Assembly: GCA_965655865.1 (NCBI GenBank) | Contig: CBFHJJ010000035.1 | Span: 1-6,986, forward strand | Direction of reading: 5' to 3' | DNA length: 6,986 bases | Source: MAG-121220-bin8 sp965655865 | GTDB taxonomy: Bacteria; Bacteroidota; Bacteroidia; Flavobacteriales; Flavobacteriaceae | Part shown: piece after piece, positions 6,831 through 6,986 of the stretch | Numbering within the stretch: the stretch's first letter is position 1 | How the letters are laid out: each line of letters starts with the position of its first letter | Made by a program: the position numbers and the translations under genes | The notes under the pieces: generated by a model | Databases searched by the model: none | Told to the model about the DNA's origin: nothing | The model's input: only the letters and a program-made list of their open reading frames with translations

Positions 6831-6986
6831 AAGAGTTTATTTAAATTAGTTTCATATCCCTTGTCAACTAACAAAGGTTTCTTTTCTGAAGCGTTAAAAG
6901 CAAGTTTGTCGCATATCTCATTTTGCGGATGATTATTGTGTCCTTTTATCCATTTAAACGAAATGTTGTTTAGCTCTTGCACTTTT
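6827..6986 (-). CDS. rnhA: Ribonuclease HI, C-terminal fragment (cut by right window edge)
   Basis: The last 52 codons of ribonuclease HI, which cleaves the RNA strand of RNA-DNA hybrids such as R-loops and primers. The frame contains FKWIKGHNNHPQNEICDKLA, closely matching the E. coli segment WVKGHAGHPENERCDELA. It keeps the flexible active-site His of KGH (E. coli His124) and the metal-binding Asp of NEICD (E. coli Asp134). The tail DKGYE also resembles the E. coli C-terminus, so the 3' end is intact. The remaining catalytic residues (E. coli Asp10, Glu48, Asp70) lie beyond the window. The TGA stop (6829-6827) overlaps the TTG start of pfkB by two bases, marking it as the upstream member of a minus-strand operon. 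Confidence 0.92.
   Translation of the reverse strand, partial: KVQELNNISFKWIKGHNNHPQNEICDKLAFNASEKKPLLVDKGYETNLNKLF

Overview
The window looks like ordinary chromosomal DNA from a low-GC member of the Bacteroidota, most likely a marine-type flavobacterium. By eye about a third of the bases are G or C. The evidence is: genes start without Shine-Dalgarno sequences and have A/T-rich leaders; there is one perfect Bacteroidota -7 promoter box (TAnnTTTG); the superoxide dismutase and the long amidophosphoribosyltransferase homologue are of Bacteroidota type; and, from memory, the order rnhA - pfkB - amidophosphoribosyltransferase - sod - AddA-like helicase is familiar from flavobacteria. The species cannot be named. 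A run of 98 Ns shows that this is a draft assembly.

Layout, left to right. Positions 1-62 (minus) hold the first 20 codons of an exported protein that runs off the left edge, with its own promoter at 92-99. Positions 141-3326 (minus) encode an AddA/RecB-like UvrD helicase-nuclease, interrupted near its N-terminus by the N gap at 3174-3271. An 82-bp divergent spacer (3327-3408) separates it from a plus-strand Mn-type superoxide dismutase (3409-4017). The sod gene converges tail-to-tail with the amidophosphoribosyltransferase homologue (4014-5879, minus). Their stop codons interlock in a TTAA that sits in the loop of a possible bidirectional terminator hairpin. Upstream on the minus strand are a PfkB-family sugar kinase (5919-6830) and the C-terminal part of ribonuclease HI (6827-6986, cut by the right edge).

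How they work together. rnhA, pfkB and the amidophosphoribosyltransferase gene are probably co-transcribed: rnhA and pfkB overlap by 2 nt, and a 39-nt spacer follows. This looks like a housekeeping nucleotide and nucleic-acid cluster. The sod and helicase genes are transcribed divergently from the short shared spacer. They serve oxidative defence and DNA break repair respectively, but no functional link is shown by the sequence.

I see no mobile element, CRISPR array, RNA gene, defence island or clear sign of horizontal transfer, and I do not think the window contains an undescribed system. The points that repay a second look are the probably artificial assembly gap, the unusual active-site and cluster residues of the PurF-like protein, the interlocked stops in a hairpin, the exported gene at the left edge, and a 9-mer at identical spacing before two start codons.
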